From NCBI RefSeq assembly GCF_900108175.1, contig NZ_FNVO01000019.1:62001-126000 (forward strand): a DNA stretch of 64,000 nt, given 5' to 3'. This stretch comes from Thermomonospora echinospora. Its GTDB lineage: Bacteria; Actinomycetota; Actinomycetes; Streptosporangiales; Streptosporangiaceae. The notes under the pieces were generated by a model. That model searched no databases, had not been told where the DNA came from, and was given only the letters and a program-made list of their open reading frames with translations. Shown here piece by piece: positions 15,483 to 25,900 of this stretch (position 1 is its first letter; the number at the start of each line of letters is the position of its first letter). Both the position numbers and the translations under genes were made by a program.

Positions 15483-18200
15483 TCAGTCCCGGCGGGCGAC
15501 GAACAGGTGCAGGCCGGTCGCCACGAGCGGGTGATCGTCACCCGGCAGGGTGGACAGCGGCCGCAGGCCCGCCCGGGTCAGCTCCGTCAGCCATTCGTCC
15601 CGGGTGAGGAAGACCCGGTCGTCGGCGTTCCTCAGGTCGGCGGGGTGCAGGCGTCGCTCGCCGGGCCGTGGCGACATGAGGAACTGCATCGAGGCCAGGA
15701 TGGCGCCCATCTCCCGGCACGTCTCCACGAAGACAAACAGGGCTCCCGGCGCCAGCAGCCCCCGCAGGCCGCAGAGCACGTCCCGGACGTGACGAGCGTT
15801 GTGCAGCACGTTCGCCGACAGCACCACGTCCTGGGAGCCGGGTGGCACGCCCTGGGCCGCGGGATCGGCGTTGATGTCGAAGAAGGCGAAACCGACCCCC
15901 GGCCGATCACCGAAACGTTCACGGCCCAGCGACAGGAAATAGCGGGACACATCGGTGTAGAGATAGTCGGCGTCGTGGCCGTCCAGGGCCCGCAGCGCTT
16001 CCACGGTCGTGCCGCCGACACCGGCCCCCAGTTCCAGCACCCGCAGCCGCCGCCCGGCGCGTTCGGCCGTCCACCGCAGGGTCTCCCCCACGGCGGCGTT
16101 GAGGTACCGGTTGACGGTGTTCTCCCGGTATGCGCCGTCGGCCGTGCCCAGGTCGTCGTCGGCGAACAGCAACGCCTGCACCGCCACCTCGTCGCGCAGC
16201 AGCTCCGGCAGCCGTGTCGTGGCCGTCAGCAGGAAACGGGTGGTCTCCATCGGATAGCCGATCCGCGCACCGTCGGCCTCCAGTCCCCGGCCGGCGGCGA
16301 TGACCTCGTTCCGCCGCACCGGGCGCAGCCCGTGGAACCGGCCTGTCGCATCGCGGGCCAGCAGCCCCTCCCGGACGAGCGCGCCGAGCCAGCGGCGCAG
16401 GATCCAGCGATGCCGGTCGGCCACGCCCAGCGCGTCGGCCACCTCCTCGCAGGTACGCCCGGTGTCGTCTCCTGTCAGCCCGGCCGGACGCAACGTGACC
16501 GCCATCGCCAGCAGTGCGGTCCTGTCCAGCCGGTCCAGGAACTCCGGAATCCGTGCGGCGTCCGCGTCCGCGACCGCCTCGGACGCCCGCTTCCCAACTC
16601 GCCCGGTCATCGCTGCGATGTCCTCGGCCTCGGCGTTCTCTCGGCGGCCGTCCGCGATGACGGTTCCTCCGGCGGCGGGCTTTGGCCCGGCCGATCCGTC
16701 ACCGGCGCGATCTTCTCCGGGAGTGGACCTCGCCGCGTCCCGCTCGCCGTCACCGTGCGGTCCGTCGACAGGACCATGCGCGTCACCGGTCGATGACGAC
16801 GCGTCGGTCCGGGCGGTGTCCGACCCGGAGGCGTCCTCCGACAGGTCGATCCGGAGGGGAATGTCGCGGGCGGCGGGCAGGGAGCGGCGCAGGACGGCGC
16901 GGGCGACCTCCTGAAGCCTGCGGCCGGTGAACGCGATGAACGGGTCGTGCGCCGTTCCGTTCACGGCCGTCATCTCCTCCACCGGGCGGGCCGCCGACTC
17001 GGCCGGGATGACGACGCCGAGCATCGCCGGATCACCGGGGTCGGCCACCACGGCGGCGCGGGCACCGGCGACGGCGCACAGCCGGGACGCCGGAACCGCG
17101 TCTGGGCTGTCCCCTGCCAGGAGGGCGTTGGGGATGCCGTGGACGTGCACGGGCCCACCGGGCAGCAGGGCCGCCAGCGCGCCCAGACGGTCACCGCCGG
17201 GCAGGGAGGTCCAGGCGATCTGCTTCACGGCAGGTGACGGGCCGGCGTCGACGTGCAGCACCGCGTCGAAGCGGTAGCGGGTGAGTTCGGTGTCGCCCGT
17301 CATGGTCTTGGGGTGCACGCTCATCCGGACCGTCCGGCTCGACCGGCGGGCGATGCCGTCGGCCAGCCGGGCCAGCAGCGGCGGGTCGAACAGCAGCTCC
17401 TCATCCCGGATGGCGCGGTCGGTGGCGCGTCGCTCCAGCTCGGCGTCCCCGGCGGCGGGGTCGGCGGACTTCTCCACCCACCGGGCATAGGAAGCCAGCA
17501 GCCGGGAGTCGCGGACGTCACCGATGATCACCGTTCCGCCGGAGGCGACCAGGCCGATCGCGTCCTCCAGCACGGCCCTCAGGTACCCCACACCGGGGAA
17601 GCACTGCGTGACCGAGTTCAGCAGCACGCAGTCGGGGCGGCCGTCCGGTGCGCCGACCTCCGCCAGGGCTGCGCGGACCTCCGGTGCCGTCCCCTCGTGC
17701 GCCGCCGCCCGCACGAAGGCGGTCCCCGGATGGGCACCGGCTCGCAACGCGGTGACGGCGGCCGCCGCCACGTCGGTCCCCACATACCCCCGGACCCGGT
17801 CGCGCAGCCGGTACATCAGCAGCCCGGTGCCGCAGCCGAGCTCCAGGATCCATCGCGGCCCGGTGCTGAGCACCAGTTCGACCGTGTGCTCGATCCATTC
17901 GCGCATGTGCTCGACCGGCAGTGGGCGGCCGGTGTCGGAGGCGCGCCACCCCGACAGGTCGAGTTCCGAGTCGTGCCGTGCGTCCGCCCGGGTGTAGGTC
18001 CAGTCGTAGACCTCCCCCCAGTGCTCCAGGTACTCGGTGACGAGGCCACCGGGCTCGGACCGGACGGCCAGCGCGGACGGGTCGGGCCGGACCCGCAGTG
18101 AGCCGTCGGGATCCGGTGCCGCCGCACCGATCCAGGGATGGGCGGCCAGCCGCCCGGCCGCTTCGGCGAGCAGGGACGGGGTCGGCGGGTCAGTGTGCAC
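15483..18200 (-). CDS. Free-standing double methyltransferase (NRPS-type MT plus PKS-type MT)
   Basis: A 905-residue protein from GTG 18200 (GGAGG upstream), overlapping the transporter stop by 11 bases. The first half is an NRPS-embedded type methyltransferase: VTEYLEHWGEVYDWTY, then SGWRASDTG, PVEHMREWIEHTVEL and ILELGCGTGLLMYRL. It is followed by LTRYRFDAVLHV, like the piece of A domain that normally follows such a module. An Asp/Ser/Gly-rich linker (about 480-560) leads to the second half, paralogous to the 8650-9798 methyltransferase (RVLELGAGVGGTTVEAL, DYLYTDVSRYFL). It looks like the two methyltransferase units of a yersiniabactin-type line cut out and fused. It is last in the box-3 operon. 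Confidence 0.85.
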   Translation of the reverse strand: MHTDPPTPSLLAEAAGRLAAHPWIGAAAPDPDGSLRVRPDPSALAVRSEPGGLVTEYLEHWGEVYDWTYTRADARHDSELDLSGWRASDTGRPLPVEHMREWIEHTVELVLSTGPRWILELGCGTGLLMYRLRDRVRGYVGTDVAAAAVTALRAGAHPGTAFVRAAAHEGTAPEVRAALAEVGAPDGRPDCVLLNSVTQCFPGVGYLRAVLEDAIGLVASGGTVIIGDVRDSRLLASYARWVEKSADPAAGDAELERRATDRAIRDEELLFDPPLLARLADGIARRSSRTVRMSVHPKTMTGDTELTRYRFDAVLHVDAGPSPAVKQIAWTSLPGGDRLGALAALLPGGPVHVHGIPNALLAGDSPDAVPASRLCAVAGARAAVVADPGDPAMLGVVIPAESAARPVEEMTAVNGTAHDPFIAFTGRRLQEVARAVLRRSLPAARDIPLRIDLSEDASGSDTARTDASSSTGDAHGPVDGPHGDGERDAARSTPGEDRAGDGSAGPKPAAGGTVIADGRRENAEAEDIAAMTGRVGKRASEAVADADAARIPEFLDRLDRTALLAMAVTLRPAGLTGDDTGRTCEEVADALGVADRHRWILRRWLGALVREGLLARDATGRFHGLRPVRRNEVIAAGRGLEADGARIGYPMETTRFLLTATTRLPELLRDEVAVQALLFADDDLGTADGAYRENTVNRYLNAAVGETLRWTAERAGRRLRVLELGAGVGGTTVEALRALDGHDADYLYTDVSRYFLSLGRERFGDRPGVGFAFFDINADPAAQGVPPGSQDVVLSANVLHNARHVRDVLCGLRGLLAPGALFVFVETCREMGAILASMQFLMSPRPGERRLHPADLRNADDRVFLTRDEWLTELTRAGLRPLSTLPGDDHPLVATGLHLFVARRD

Positions 18201-20433
18201 GGGTGCGGTCCTCCGTTCGTGCGGGATCCAGGGACGGCTGGTGACCGGCCAGGTGGAGCACCCGGTCGGCGCAGGCCGCGACCCTGCGGTCATGGGTCAC
18301 CATCAGCACCGCCAGACCGTCGCCGCGCAGTTCCTCCAGCAGGCGCAGCAGCCCGGCGGCAGCGGTGTCGTCCAGTGCGGAGGTGATCTCGTCGGCGAGC
18401 AGCACGGTGGGGCCAACCGCCAGCGCCCGGGCGAGCGCCACCCGCTGGCGCTGCCCGCCGGACAGCTCGCCCGGCAGGCGGGCGGCCAGCGCGGGATCGA
18501 GCCCCACCCGCCGCAGCAGCCCGGGAACCCGGGCGTGCGCCTGCTCCCGGGACAGCCCGCCCAGCACCTGCGGCGGCCGCGCGAGAGCCGTTCCCACGCG
18601 GTGGGCCGGGTTGAGCGCCCCGGCCGGATCCTGGCCGACGAGCTGAGCGTCCCGGAGCGCCTCGCGCGGGCGTTCACCCAGCGGCCAGGCGAGCGGGAGT
18701 CCGTGCAGCCACAGCTCGCCCGCCTCGGGCGGGTGCAGTCCCGCCAGGGCGCGCAGCAGCGTGCTCTTACCGGCGCCCGACGGGCCCAGGACGGCCACCA
18801 GTTCACCGGGCCGCAGGCTCAGCCCGGCATCCGCGAGCAGCGTTTCGCCGCCCTGGGCCAGCCGCAGTCCCCGCACCCGGAGAACGGGTTCGCCCCGGTC
18901 CGCCCCGGTCGCGGCCGGGCCAGGGGCGCCTGGCTCGGCCGGATCCGGCGTGCCGATCGTCAGGACGCGGTCGGCGACACGGACCACGAACCCCTCGTCA
19001 TGGGAGATCACGAGCGTGACCGACCGGCCGTCGCCCCGGCGGCGTTCGATCGCCCGGACGACCAGGTCGAGGGCGTCGGGATCGAGCCCGCTGGTGGGCT
19101 CGTCCAGCACCAGCAGGCCGGGGTCGCCCAGGAGGGTGCGCGCCAGCGCGACCCGCTGCGCCTGCCCTCCCGACAGCTCATGGGGGCGGCGCCGCCACAG
19201 CCGGTCGGCGTCCAAGCCGAGGTCCGTCAGCACGGCCCGTGCCTCGGCCGGCGAACGCCGATGCCCTTCCAGAACCAGGGCGCCGACACCGAGCAGCGGG
19301 TTCAGGGAGCCGGCGGGGTCCTGGTCCAGCAGGCCGACGTGCGCACGTCGCCATCGCCGCGCGTCCTGGCCGGGACGCACCCGGGTCCCGCGCCAGGCGA
19401 CGGTGCCGCCTGTCCGGCGCAACCCGGGTCCGAGAACGTCGAGCACCGCCCGGACCGTCGTGGTCTTGCCGCCGCCGGAGGGCCCCACGATCGCGACGAC
19501 CTCCCCCGGCCAGGCCCGCAGAAAGACGTCCTCGACGATCGCCCACCCGCCGTCGTCGGTGACCGTGAGCCCCGTGACCTTCAGCACGGCCCCGTCACCG
19601 GCCCGCGTGTCCACGATGGTCCCGACCGCGGACATGCGGTCGCTCTTACGGGAACGAGGCGGGACGGTGAACGCCGACGACAGCAGCACGGCCGCCAAGG
19701 CAAGGACGGTCAGCGCAGTGGCCGGGGCCACCAGTGCGGCGGGGTTGAGGGCCGCTCCGGCGAGGTTCTCCCGGAGCATCAGTCCCCAGTCCGGAGCGGG
19801 CGGTTGCGGCCCCTGGCCGAGCATCCCGAAGGCGGCGGACAGCTGCAACGCCAGGACGAACCGCAGCACCATGTCGGCCGACGCCAACCCCGCCAGCGAC
19901 GGCAGTACCTCCCGCACGACGATGGCGGCAGTCGACTCGCCCCGGCAGCGGGCCGCCTCCACATAGCCCGCACGGCGGGCCTGCCGGACCAGGTCGCGCA
20001 CCAGCCGCAGCCCGAGCGGAGCTCCGCCGCACACGGTGCCCGCGACCACGGCGGCGGGCGTGGGCAGGGCGACGGCCAGCACCAGCGCCAGCAGCAGGAA
20101 CGGCAGCGCGAGCAGCAGGTCGGCCGCCGCCGTCAGCCACCGCCCGGTACGGCCGCCCGCCCATCCGGCGGTCAGCCCCCCGGCCAGGCCGGCGAGGCCG
20201 GCCACGACGGCGGCGGCCAGCGCGGTCAGGGTGAGGTCCCGGCCACCGGCCAGCACCCGGGACAGCACGTCTCGCCCGGCCGCGTCGGTGCCCAGCGGGG
20301 CACCCGCACCGGGCGGCGTCCACGGCGCACCGATCGAGGCGGCCGGATCGTGCGGGGCGAGCGCACCGCCCGCTACCGCCGCGGCCAGGGTCAGGACGAC
20401 CAGGGCTACTGCGGCCCCTCTGCACCGGTTCAC
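18190..20433 (-). CDS. ABC importer fusion: permease plus two ATPase domains (Dpp/Opp/Nik type)
   Basis: A 747-residue protein from GTG 20433, overlapping the upstream permease stop (GTGA). Residues about 1-255 are a DppC-like permease: several membrane helices and the EAA-type loop ARCRGESTAAIVVREVLPSL. Two ATPases follow without a stop. The first has GPSGGGKTT (Walker A), LSGGQAQRVALARTL (signature) and LLVLDEPTSGLD (Walker B); the second has GPSGAGKST, LSGGQRQRVALARAL and VLLADEITSALD. Normally these are three genes (C, D, F). With the SBP and DppB-like genes this gives a complete importer, probably for the metal-loaded product, by analogy with CntABCDF of staphylopine systems. Confidence 0.9.
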   Translation of the reverse strand: MNRCRGAAVALVVLTLAAAVAGGALAPHDPAASIGAPWTPPGAGAPLGTDAAGRDVLSRVLAGGRDLTLTALAAAVVAGLAGLAGGLTAGWAGGRTGRWLTAAADLLLALPFLLLALVLAVALPTPAAVVAGTVCGGAPLGLRLVRDLVRQARRAGYVEAARCRGESTAAIVVREVLPSLAGLASADMVLRFVLALQLSAAFGMLGQGPQPPAPDWGLMLRENLAGAALNPAALVAPATALTVLALAAVLLSSAFTVPPRSRKSDRMSAVGTIVDTRAGDGAVLKVTGLTVTDDGGWAIVEDVFLRAWPGEVVAIVGPSGGGKTTTVRAVLDVLGPGLRRTGGTVAWRGTRVRPGQDARRWRRAHVGLLDQDPAGSLNPLLGVGALVLEGHRRSPAEARAVLTDLGLDADRLWRRRPHELSGGQAQRVALARTLLGDPGLLVLDEPTSGLDPDALDLVVRAIERRRGDGRSVTLVISHDEGFVVRVADRVLTIGTPDPAEPGAPGPAATGADRGEPVLRVRGLRLAQGGETLLADAGLSLRPGELVAVLGPSGAGKSTLLRALAGLHPPEAGELWLHGLPLAWPLGERPREALRDAQLVGQDPAGALNPAHRVGTALARPPQVLGGLSREQAHARVPGLLRRVGLDPALAARLPGELSGGQRQRVALARALAVGPTVLLADEITSALDDTAAAGLLRLLEELRGDGLAVLMVTHDRRVAACADRVLHLAGHQPSLDPARTEDRTRAH

Positions 20434-21374
20434 GATCGTCCCCGAGCGTAGGGGTCGGTCAGCGCGCCCAGCGCGTCGGCGACGGCCGTCCCGGCGAGCA
20501 CCGCCACGGCGGCGAGCACCGCCACCGCCTGCACCACCGGGGTGTCGCGCGTGCCGATTGAGCTGACCAGCAGTTCGCCCAGCCCGGCGTAGCCGAACAT
20601 CATCTCCACCACGGCGGCGGCCGCCAGCAGCGCGCCCGCCGTCAGGGCCAGCACCCGTGCGGTGGGCGCCAGCAGGAACGGCGCCACATGCCGGGCCGCC
20701 ACCCGATGCCGCGGCAACCCGCGCGCCACCGCGTCCCGCACGTGCGGTCTGCGCACGGTGTCGGCGACCGCGCCGCCGAGGAGACCTGCGCCGAACGCGG
20801 CGGCGGGGGCCGCCAGCGCCAGCGACGGCAGCACCAGTGGCCGGGGGTCGGCCAGCGGCGAGCCCTCGGCCGGCAGCAGCGACACCGGCGGCAGCCAGCC
20901 CAGGACCGCGGAGAACACCACCACCAGCCCGGCCGCGAACACCACCTGCGGCACCGCGGCGACACCGGTGGCCAGCGCCGCCAGCGGACCGCGCCACCGC
21001 GGTGAGGCCGTGCCGACCAGCCAGGCCGACAGCAGCATCAGCGGAACGGCCACCGCGAGTGCGCAGCCGGTCAGGGTGAGCGTCGCGGGCAGCCGTTCGG
21101 CCACCATCGCCGCCACCGGCCGATCGGTGACCAGCGAGGTGCCCGCGTCACCGTGGCATAGCCCCGCCAGCCACGACAGGTAGCGCCGCCAGGCGGGACG
21201 GTCCAGCCCGAGCCCCTCCCGCATCTGCGCGAGCTGCTCGGCCGTGGCCCTTCCCCCGGTACGACTCTCGGCCGCGTCCGACGGCAGCAGCTCCGTCGCG
21301 CCGAACACCAGTGCCGACACCGCGACGAACAGGAGCAGCGCTCGCAGCATCGCGACCACCAGGGCACGTGCCAT
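20430..21374 (-). CDS. ABC transporter permease, DppB/OppB/NikB type
   Basis: A 314-residue membrane protein. ATG 21374 overlaps the stop of the binding-protein gene; GTG 21377 is possible. It has an N-terminal helix (LLFVAVSALVFGATELLPSD), the typical soluble insert with QMREGLGLDRPAWRRYLSW, then about five more helices. The cytoplasmic loop RDAVARGLPRHRVAARHVA corresponds to the EAA loop. It pairs with the fused DppC-ATPase-ATPase protein downstream. The five-gene operon order indicates uptake of the metallophore or of a metal chelate. Confidence 0.9.
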   Translation of the reverse strand: MARALVVAMLRALLLFVAVSALVFGATELLPSDAAESRTGGRATAEQLAQMREGLGLDRPAWRRYLSWLAGLCHGDAGTSLVTDRPVAAMVAERLPATLTLTGCALAVAVPLMLLSAWLVGTASPRWRGPLAALATGVAAVPQVVFAAGLVVVFSAVLGWLPPVSLLPAEGSPLADPRPLVLPSLALAAPAAAFGAGLLGGAVADTVRRPHVRDAVARGLPRHRVAARHVAPFLLAPTARVLALTAGALLAAAAVVEMMFGYAGLGELLVSSIGTRDTPVVQAVAVLAAVAVLAGTAVADALGALTDPYARGRS

Positions 21375-22897
21375 CACCCGCCCAGCCGGACCCGCTCGAT
21401 GAAGGCGCTGTCGAACCCGGGCCCGTCGGGCAACCCGGAAACTTGCGCGGAGGTCAGGTCCAGGCCGTCCCCGACGCCCCACACCACGTACCCGCCCTCG
21501 TCGCGCAGCTCGCGCTGCAGCGTGCCAAGGGCCCGCCGCCGTTCTGCCTCGTCCCTGATCGCCATCGCCTTCCAGTGAGCGGCGTCCCAGTCGGGCCGCT
21601 TCCAGGCGGTCTCGTTGGTGGGGGCGTCACCGAGCAGGGATACGCGGGCTACGTCGATGAACGGGATGCCACCGAAGAAGCCGGTGTAGAAGTCCCGCTG
21701 CGCGAACACCTTCGTCCAGTAGGTGTCCGGCGGTTCGTTGGTCACCCGCACCGTGATCCCGGCCTGGCCGAGCTGCCGGGCGAACAGGGTCGCGGCGGTG
21801 TCCATCCCCGGGTAGGAGGTGGTGGTGGCCAGCTTCAGTTCCAGCCCGTCGCCGTGCCCGGCCTGCCTGAGCAGTTCCTTGGCGCGGGCCAGGTCCCTGG
21901 TCCGCTGCGGCACGTCGGCGGGGCTGGAGGGGTCGGCGGGGGTCAGCAGGTCGTTGCCGACCTTCCCGTAGCCGAGGAACACCTTGTCGACCAGTTCCCG
22001 GCGGTCGGCGGCGAGCTTGATCGCCTCACGAACGCGGGGGTCGTCGAACGGTTCGCGGTCCAGCCGCATGACGAATGGGTACATGGTGACGGCGGGCCGG
22101 TGGACGATCTTGAGGTTCCGGTCGCCGGAGACCTGGCGGACCGTGGCGGGATTGACGCTGGAGGCCACGTCGGCCTGCCCGGAGATGACCGCCTGGGCGC
22201 GGGCCTGCGGGTCCGGCACGGCGCGGATCTCGATCCGCCGCGTCGGCGGCTTGGCGCCCCACCACCGGTCATTGCGTTCCAGGACGGCGTTCTGGGCGTT
22301 GCCGCCGACCATCCGGTACGGGCCCGAGCCGACCACCGGCTTGTCGAAGGCGGTGGTGCCCTCGGGGATCACGAAGGTCATCGACTCCAGCGCGCGCGGC
22401 ACCTCGGCGTACGGCCGGGTGGTGACGAGTTCGAGGGTGTGGTCGCCGACCACGCGGGCGGCGTCCATGTCGAACATCTGCAGCCGGCCGAAGTTCTCGG
22501 CGGCCTTGGCGTGGATGCGGCGCAGCGAGAACAGCGCGTCGGCCGCCCGCACGGGCCGCCCGTCGGTGAAGGTCACGCCCTGGCGCAGCCGGATCGTCCA
22601 GGTGGTGAGCTTCTCGTCGGGCTCGAAGGAGGTCGCCAGCCTCGGCTCGGTGACGCCGTTCGGTCCCGGCTTGGCCAGCACGTCGTACAGCAGGGCGAAG
22701 CGCGTCAGGTCGGACTGGTTGCCGATGCCGCCGTGCGGGTCGTGAATCGCGGTGGCCGGGGCGCCGACCGCGACGTACCGCAGGGTCTGGCCGGCCGGTG
22801 ACGCGGCGTCGCCGTCACCGCCGCATCCGGCCGCCAGCAGGACGAGGCCGAGACACAGCGCGCCGAAGCGCACGGGCAGGGGGTTCATGGGGTTCAT
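21374..22897 (-). CDS. Extracellular solute-binding lipoprotein, family 5
   Basis: A 507-residue protein with a lipoprotein signal: LGLVLLAAGCGG places the lipidated Cys at residue 25. The mature part has the family 5 (DppA/OppA/NikA) layout, with PRLATSFEPDEKLTTWTIRLRQGVTFTDG near the N-terminus and VGSGPYRMV later. It would capture the substrate outside the cell and pass it to the permease pair encoded immediately downstream. In staphylopine-type systems proteins of this family (CntA) bind the metal-metallophore complex, and the same is inferred here. It lies 19 bases after the PKS-NRPS gene. Confidence 0.9.
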   Translation of the reverse strand: MNPMNPLPVRFGALCLGLVLLAAGCGGDGDAASPAGQTLRYVAVGAPATAIHDPHGGIGNQSDLTRFALLYDVLAKPGPNGVTEPRLATSFEPDEKLTTWTIRLRQGVTFTDGRPVRAADALFSLRRIHAKAAENFGRLQMFDMDAARVVGDHTLELVTTRPYAEVPRALESMTFVIPEGTTAFDKPVVGSGPYRMVGGNAQNAVLERNDRWWGAKPPTRRIEIRAVPDPQARAQAVISGQADVASSVNPATVRQVSGDRNLKIVHRPAVTMYPFVMRLDREPFDDPRVREAIKLAADRRELVDKVFLGYGKVGNDLLTPADPSSPADVPQRTRDLARAKELLRQAGHGDGLELKLATTTSYPGMDTAATLFARQLGQAGITVRVTNEPPDTYWTKVFAQRDFYTGFFGGIPFIDVARVSLLGDAPTNETAWKRPDWDAAHWKAMAIRDEAERRRALGTLQRELRDEGGYVVWGVGDGLDLTSAQVSGLPDGPGFDSAFIERVRLGG

Positions 22898-22916
22898 CCG
22901 TTTCTGTCTTCGCCGG

Positions 22917-25900
22917 TCAGTACCGGGTGAGCAGGTGGTTGATCAGTTCGGCGAGCGGGCGGACGGCGGGCGGGCGCAGCAGGCCGTAGTGGTCGGCATC
23001 CAGGCCGTGGACCTCCAGCGGACCGGCCAGATGGCGGCTCCAGTCCAGGTCGGGCCGGCCCGGTGGGGTGTCGTCCACCCCCATCCCCACGCCGGAGTTG
23101 CGCGAAGCCCTCCGTTCGGCGCGCACCAGCAAGGTGGCGGTCGTCTCGTCGGCGAGACGGCGGGGAGTGTGCTCCCCCAGGCCGCGCAGGTGGCGGGCGA
23201 AGACGGCGACCCGTTCACGCGGGTCCTCACCCCGGCCCAGCAGGCGGTGCTCGCGCATCCGCGCGGCGACCTCCTCCCAGCGCCGGTCGGCGGGCAGTGC
23301 GCGCAGGGCGGCACGGCCCTCCTCGGTGCCGACGCCGAGGTCGAGACCCAGGTACGCCTCGAACGCGCCGAGCAGCCGGACGATCGCCTCGGCCTCCTGG
23401 TCGTCGGGCAGCGGCCTGATATAGGTCGGGTCGTTGGAGTCCAGCATCAGCAGCAGCCCGGCCGAGGCGCCCTCCTCGTACAGCCGGCAGGCCACCTCCT
23501 GGCCGAGACTGCCGCCCATCGACCAGCCGCCGAGCAGATAGGGGCCGTGCGGGCGGTGCCGCCGGATCACCTCCCCGTAAAGGCGGGCCAGGCCGGGCAG
23601 GTCTTCGGGTGCCGGCGTCCCGGCCAGACCGGGATCGGTCAACGCCACGATCGAGAACCGCTCGTCCAGCAACCGGGACAGCTCGGCGTAGCACAGCACG
23701 TCGCCGCCGGACGGGTGGAGCAGGAACAGCGTCTGCTCGCCCGTCCCCTCCCGCAGCGGGACGAGGACGTCGTCGTGCCCGGTGAACGGGCGGACGGGAC
23801 CGTTCACCGGCGGTTCGTCCCATGCCCGCGGATCGGTGGCCAGACGGCGCAACCGGTCCGCGTACGCGGCGAACACCTCGTCCACCTCGGTGTCGGGCAG
23901 CAGCCCGGCGACGGCGTCCCACTGCACCAGCAGTTCGCCGCGCTGCACCAGCACCTGGTGGTCCAGCCAGGTCTGCGGGGTCTGGCTGACCGCGTGGACC
24001 TGTTCTCCGACCCACTGCAGATCGGGCTCGCCGCCCACCAGGTCCTCCAGGCCCAGGGCACTGGTGAACACCACTGGCACCGAACCGACGTGTCCCTGTC
24101 CGGTGGCGCGTTCGGCCAGCAGGTCCAGCGCCGAGTAGGCGCGGTGGTCCAGGTCGGTGAACAGCCGGTGCTGCACCCGCCGCACGTGCTCGGCGAACGT
24201 GCCGGGCTCGCGCCGGTCGATCTCGTGGACGAGCAGGGAGGTGAAGTCGCCGACGACCTTGTCGACGTCGGGGTGGATCGGCGGGCGGTCGAACAGGGTG
24301 AGGGTGATCGAGAAGTGCTCGCCGCCCGACCCGGTCGCCAGGGCTTCGGCGTAGGCGGTCAGCAGGACGGCGGTCGCAGTGACCTTCCGCCGGGCGGCCT
24401 GCTGTTTCAGCGCCCGCCACTGCTCTGCCGTCAGCCGGGCGGTGCGGCGCACGAACCGCGGGGCGCCGTCGGGGTCGGTGACCGGCAGCGGCGGCGGACC
24501 AGGCAGCGTGTCGAGCCGCCGGCGCCAGTACCCGGCCGCGCGGCGCCAGTCGGCGCCCTGCCGGATCTGTTCTTGGGCCCGCAGACAGGCCGCGAAGTCG
24601 ATCGCGGGCTCGGGCAGCGTGGAGCCGGGGTGCTCGTAGTAGTGGCGGACCTCCCGGTCGATGATCCAATAACTTCCGGCGTCGCAGATCAGCACGTCGA
24701 CGCCGATGAACAGCCGCACCCGCCCGCCGGGCAGCCGGGCGGCCCGGATCTGCACCAGGGGCCAGCGGTCGGGCGGGCCTGGGTCACGGGAGATGCGCTC
24801 TCGCAGCCGCGCGAGCCGGGCTTGGCGGGTGTCCTCGTCGACCTGGGTCAGGTCGTGCACCCGGATGCGGTACGCGGGCACGTGGTCGAGCACCTTGAGA
24901 CGGCCCTGCCGGGTGACGATGGCGCGCAGCATCGGATGTCGGGCGATCACCTGCCGCCAGGCCTGCTCGTATCGGGCCAGGTCCAGGTCGGGGCAGTCGT
25001 ACTCCAGGTAGAAGTGGCAGGCGATCTCGCCCAGCGCATAACCGCCCTCACGGCCGACCCAGTAGGCGTGCTGGACACGGGTCAGCGGGAAGGTCCCGTC
25101 CGGCGCCGGTTCGACCGCCGTGACGTCCGCGTCAGGTCCGGTGCTCTGTCCCGCATCGGCCGGCGGGCCGGTCAGCAGCCGGGCGAGCGCGCCGACCGTG
25201 GGGTGGGCGATCAGGTCGCGCAGGCGCAGTTCGACGCCATGGGAGTCGCGCAGCGCGCCGAGCATGCGGGTCGCCAGGAGCGAATGCCCGCCGAGGGCGA
25301 AGAAGTCGGCGTCGGCCGAGTTCACCGGGACGCCCAGCAGGTCCGACCACATCCCGGCGAGCATCTGCTCGGCAGGCGTGAGCCCGCCGCCGGCGGCCGG
25401 GTCTCCGATCTGCCGGACGGGGGCGGTGTAGGCGGCCCGGGCGATGCGTTCCCGCAGGTCCGTGGTCGAGACGGCGACGACGGGCGGGGTGCTCGGGCCG
25501 GCCAGGATGCGGTCGAGCGCGTCCATCCCGGTGCGGGCTCCGAGGGCGTACGTCAGCCGTACCGTGCGTTCGGTGCCGACGGGACCGACCTTCCAGGCGT
25601 CCCAGACCACGCTCACCCATCGGGTGGCGGACCCCGCGGCGCGGCTCATCTCCTCGGCGAGGGCGTCCAGGTAGCGGTTGGCCGCGCAGTACGGCCCCAT
25701 GCCGATGCCGCCCACGAGGGTGCCGGCCGAGGACATCAGGATCACCTGGCGGGGCCTGCGCCCGGCGGGCAGTCGGTCGATCGCCTCGCGCAGCGCCGAC
25801 ACCCCGGAGATCTTGGCGTGCATGTGCCCGGTGACCTGGTCCGGCCCGGTTCCCCGCATCGGCTGCAGGTCGGCGGTCGCCACGACCCCGGCCGCGTGCA

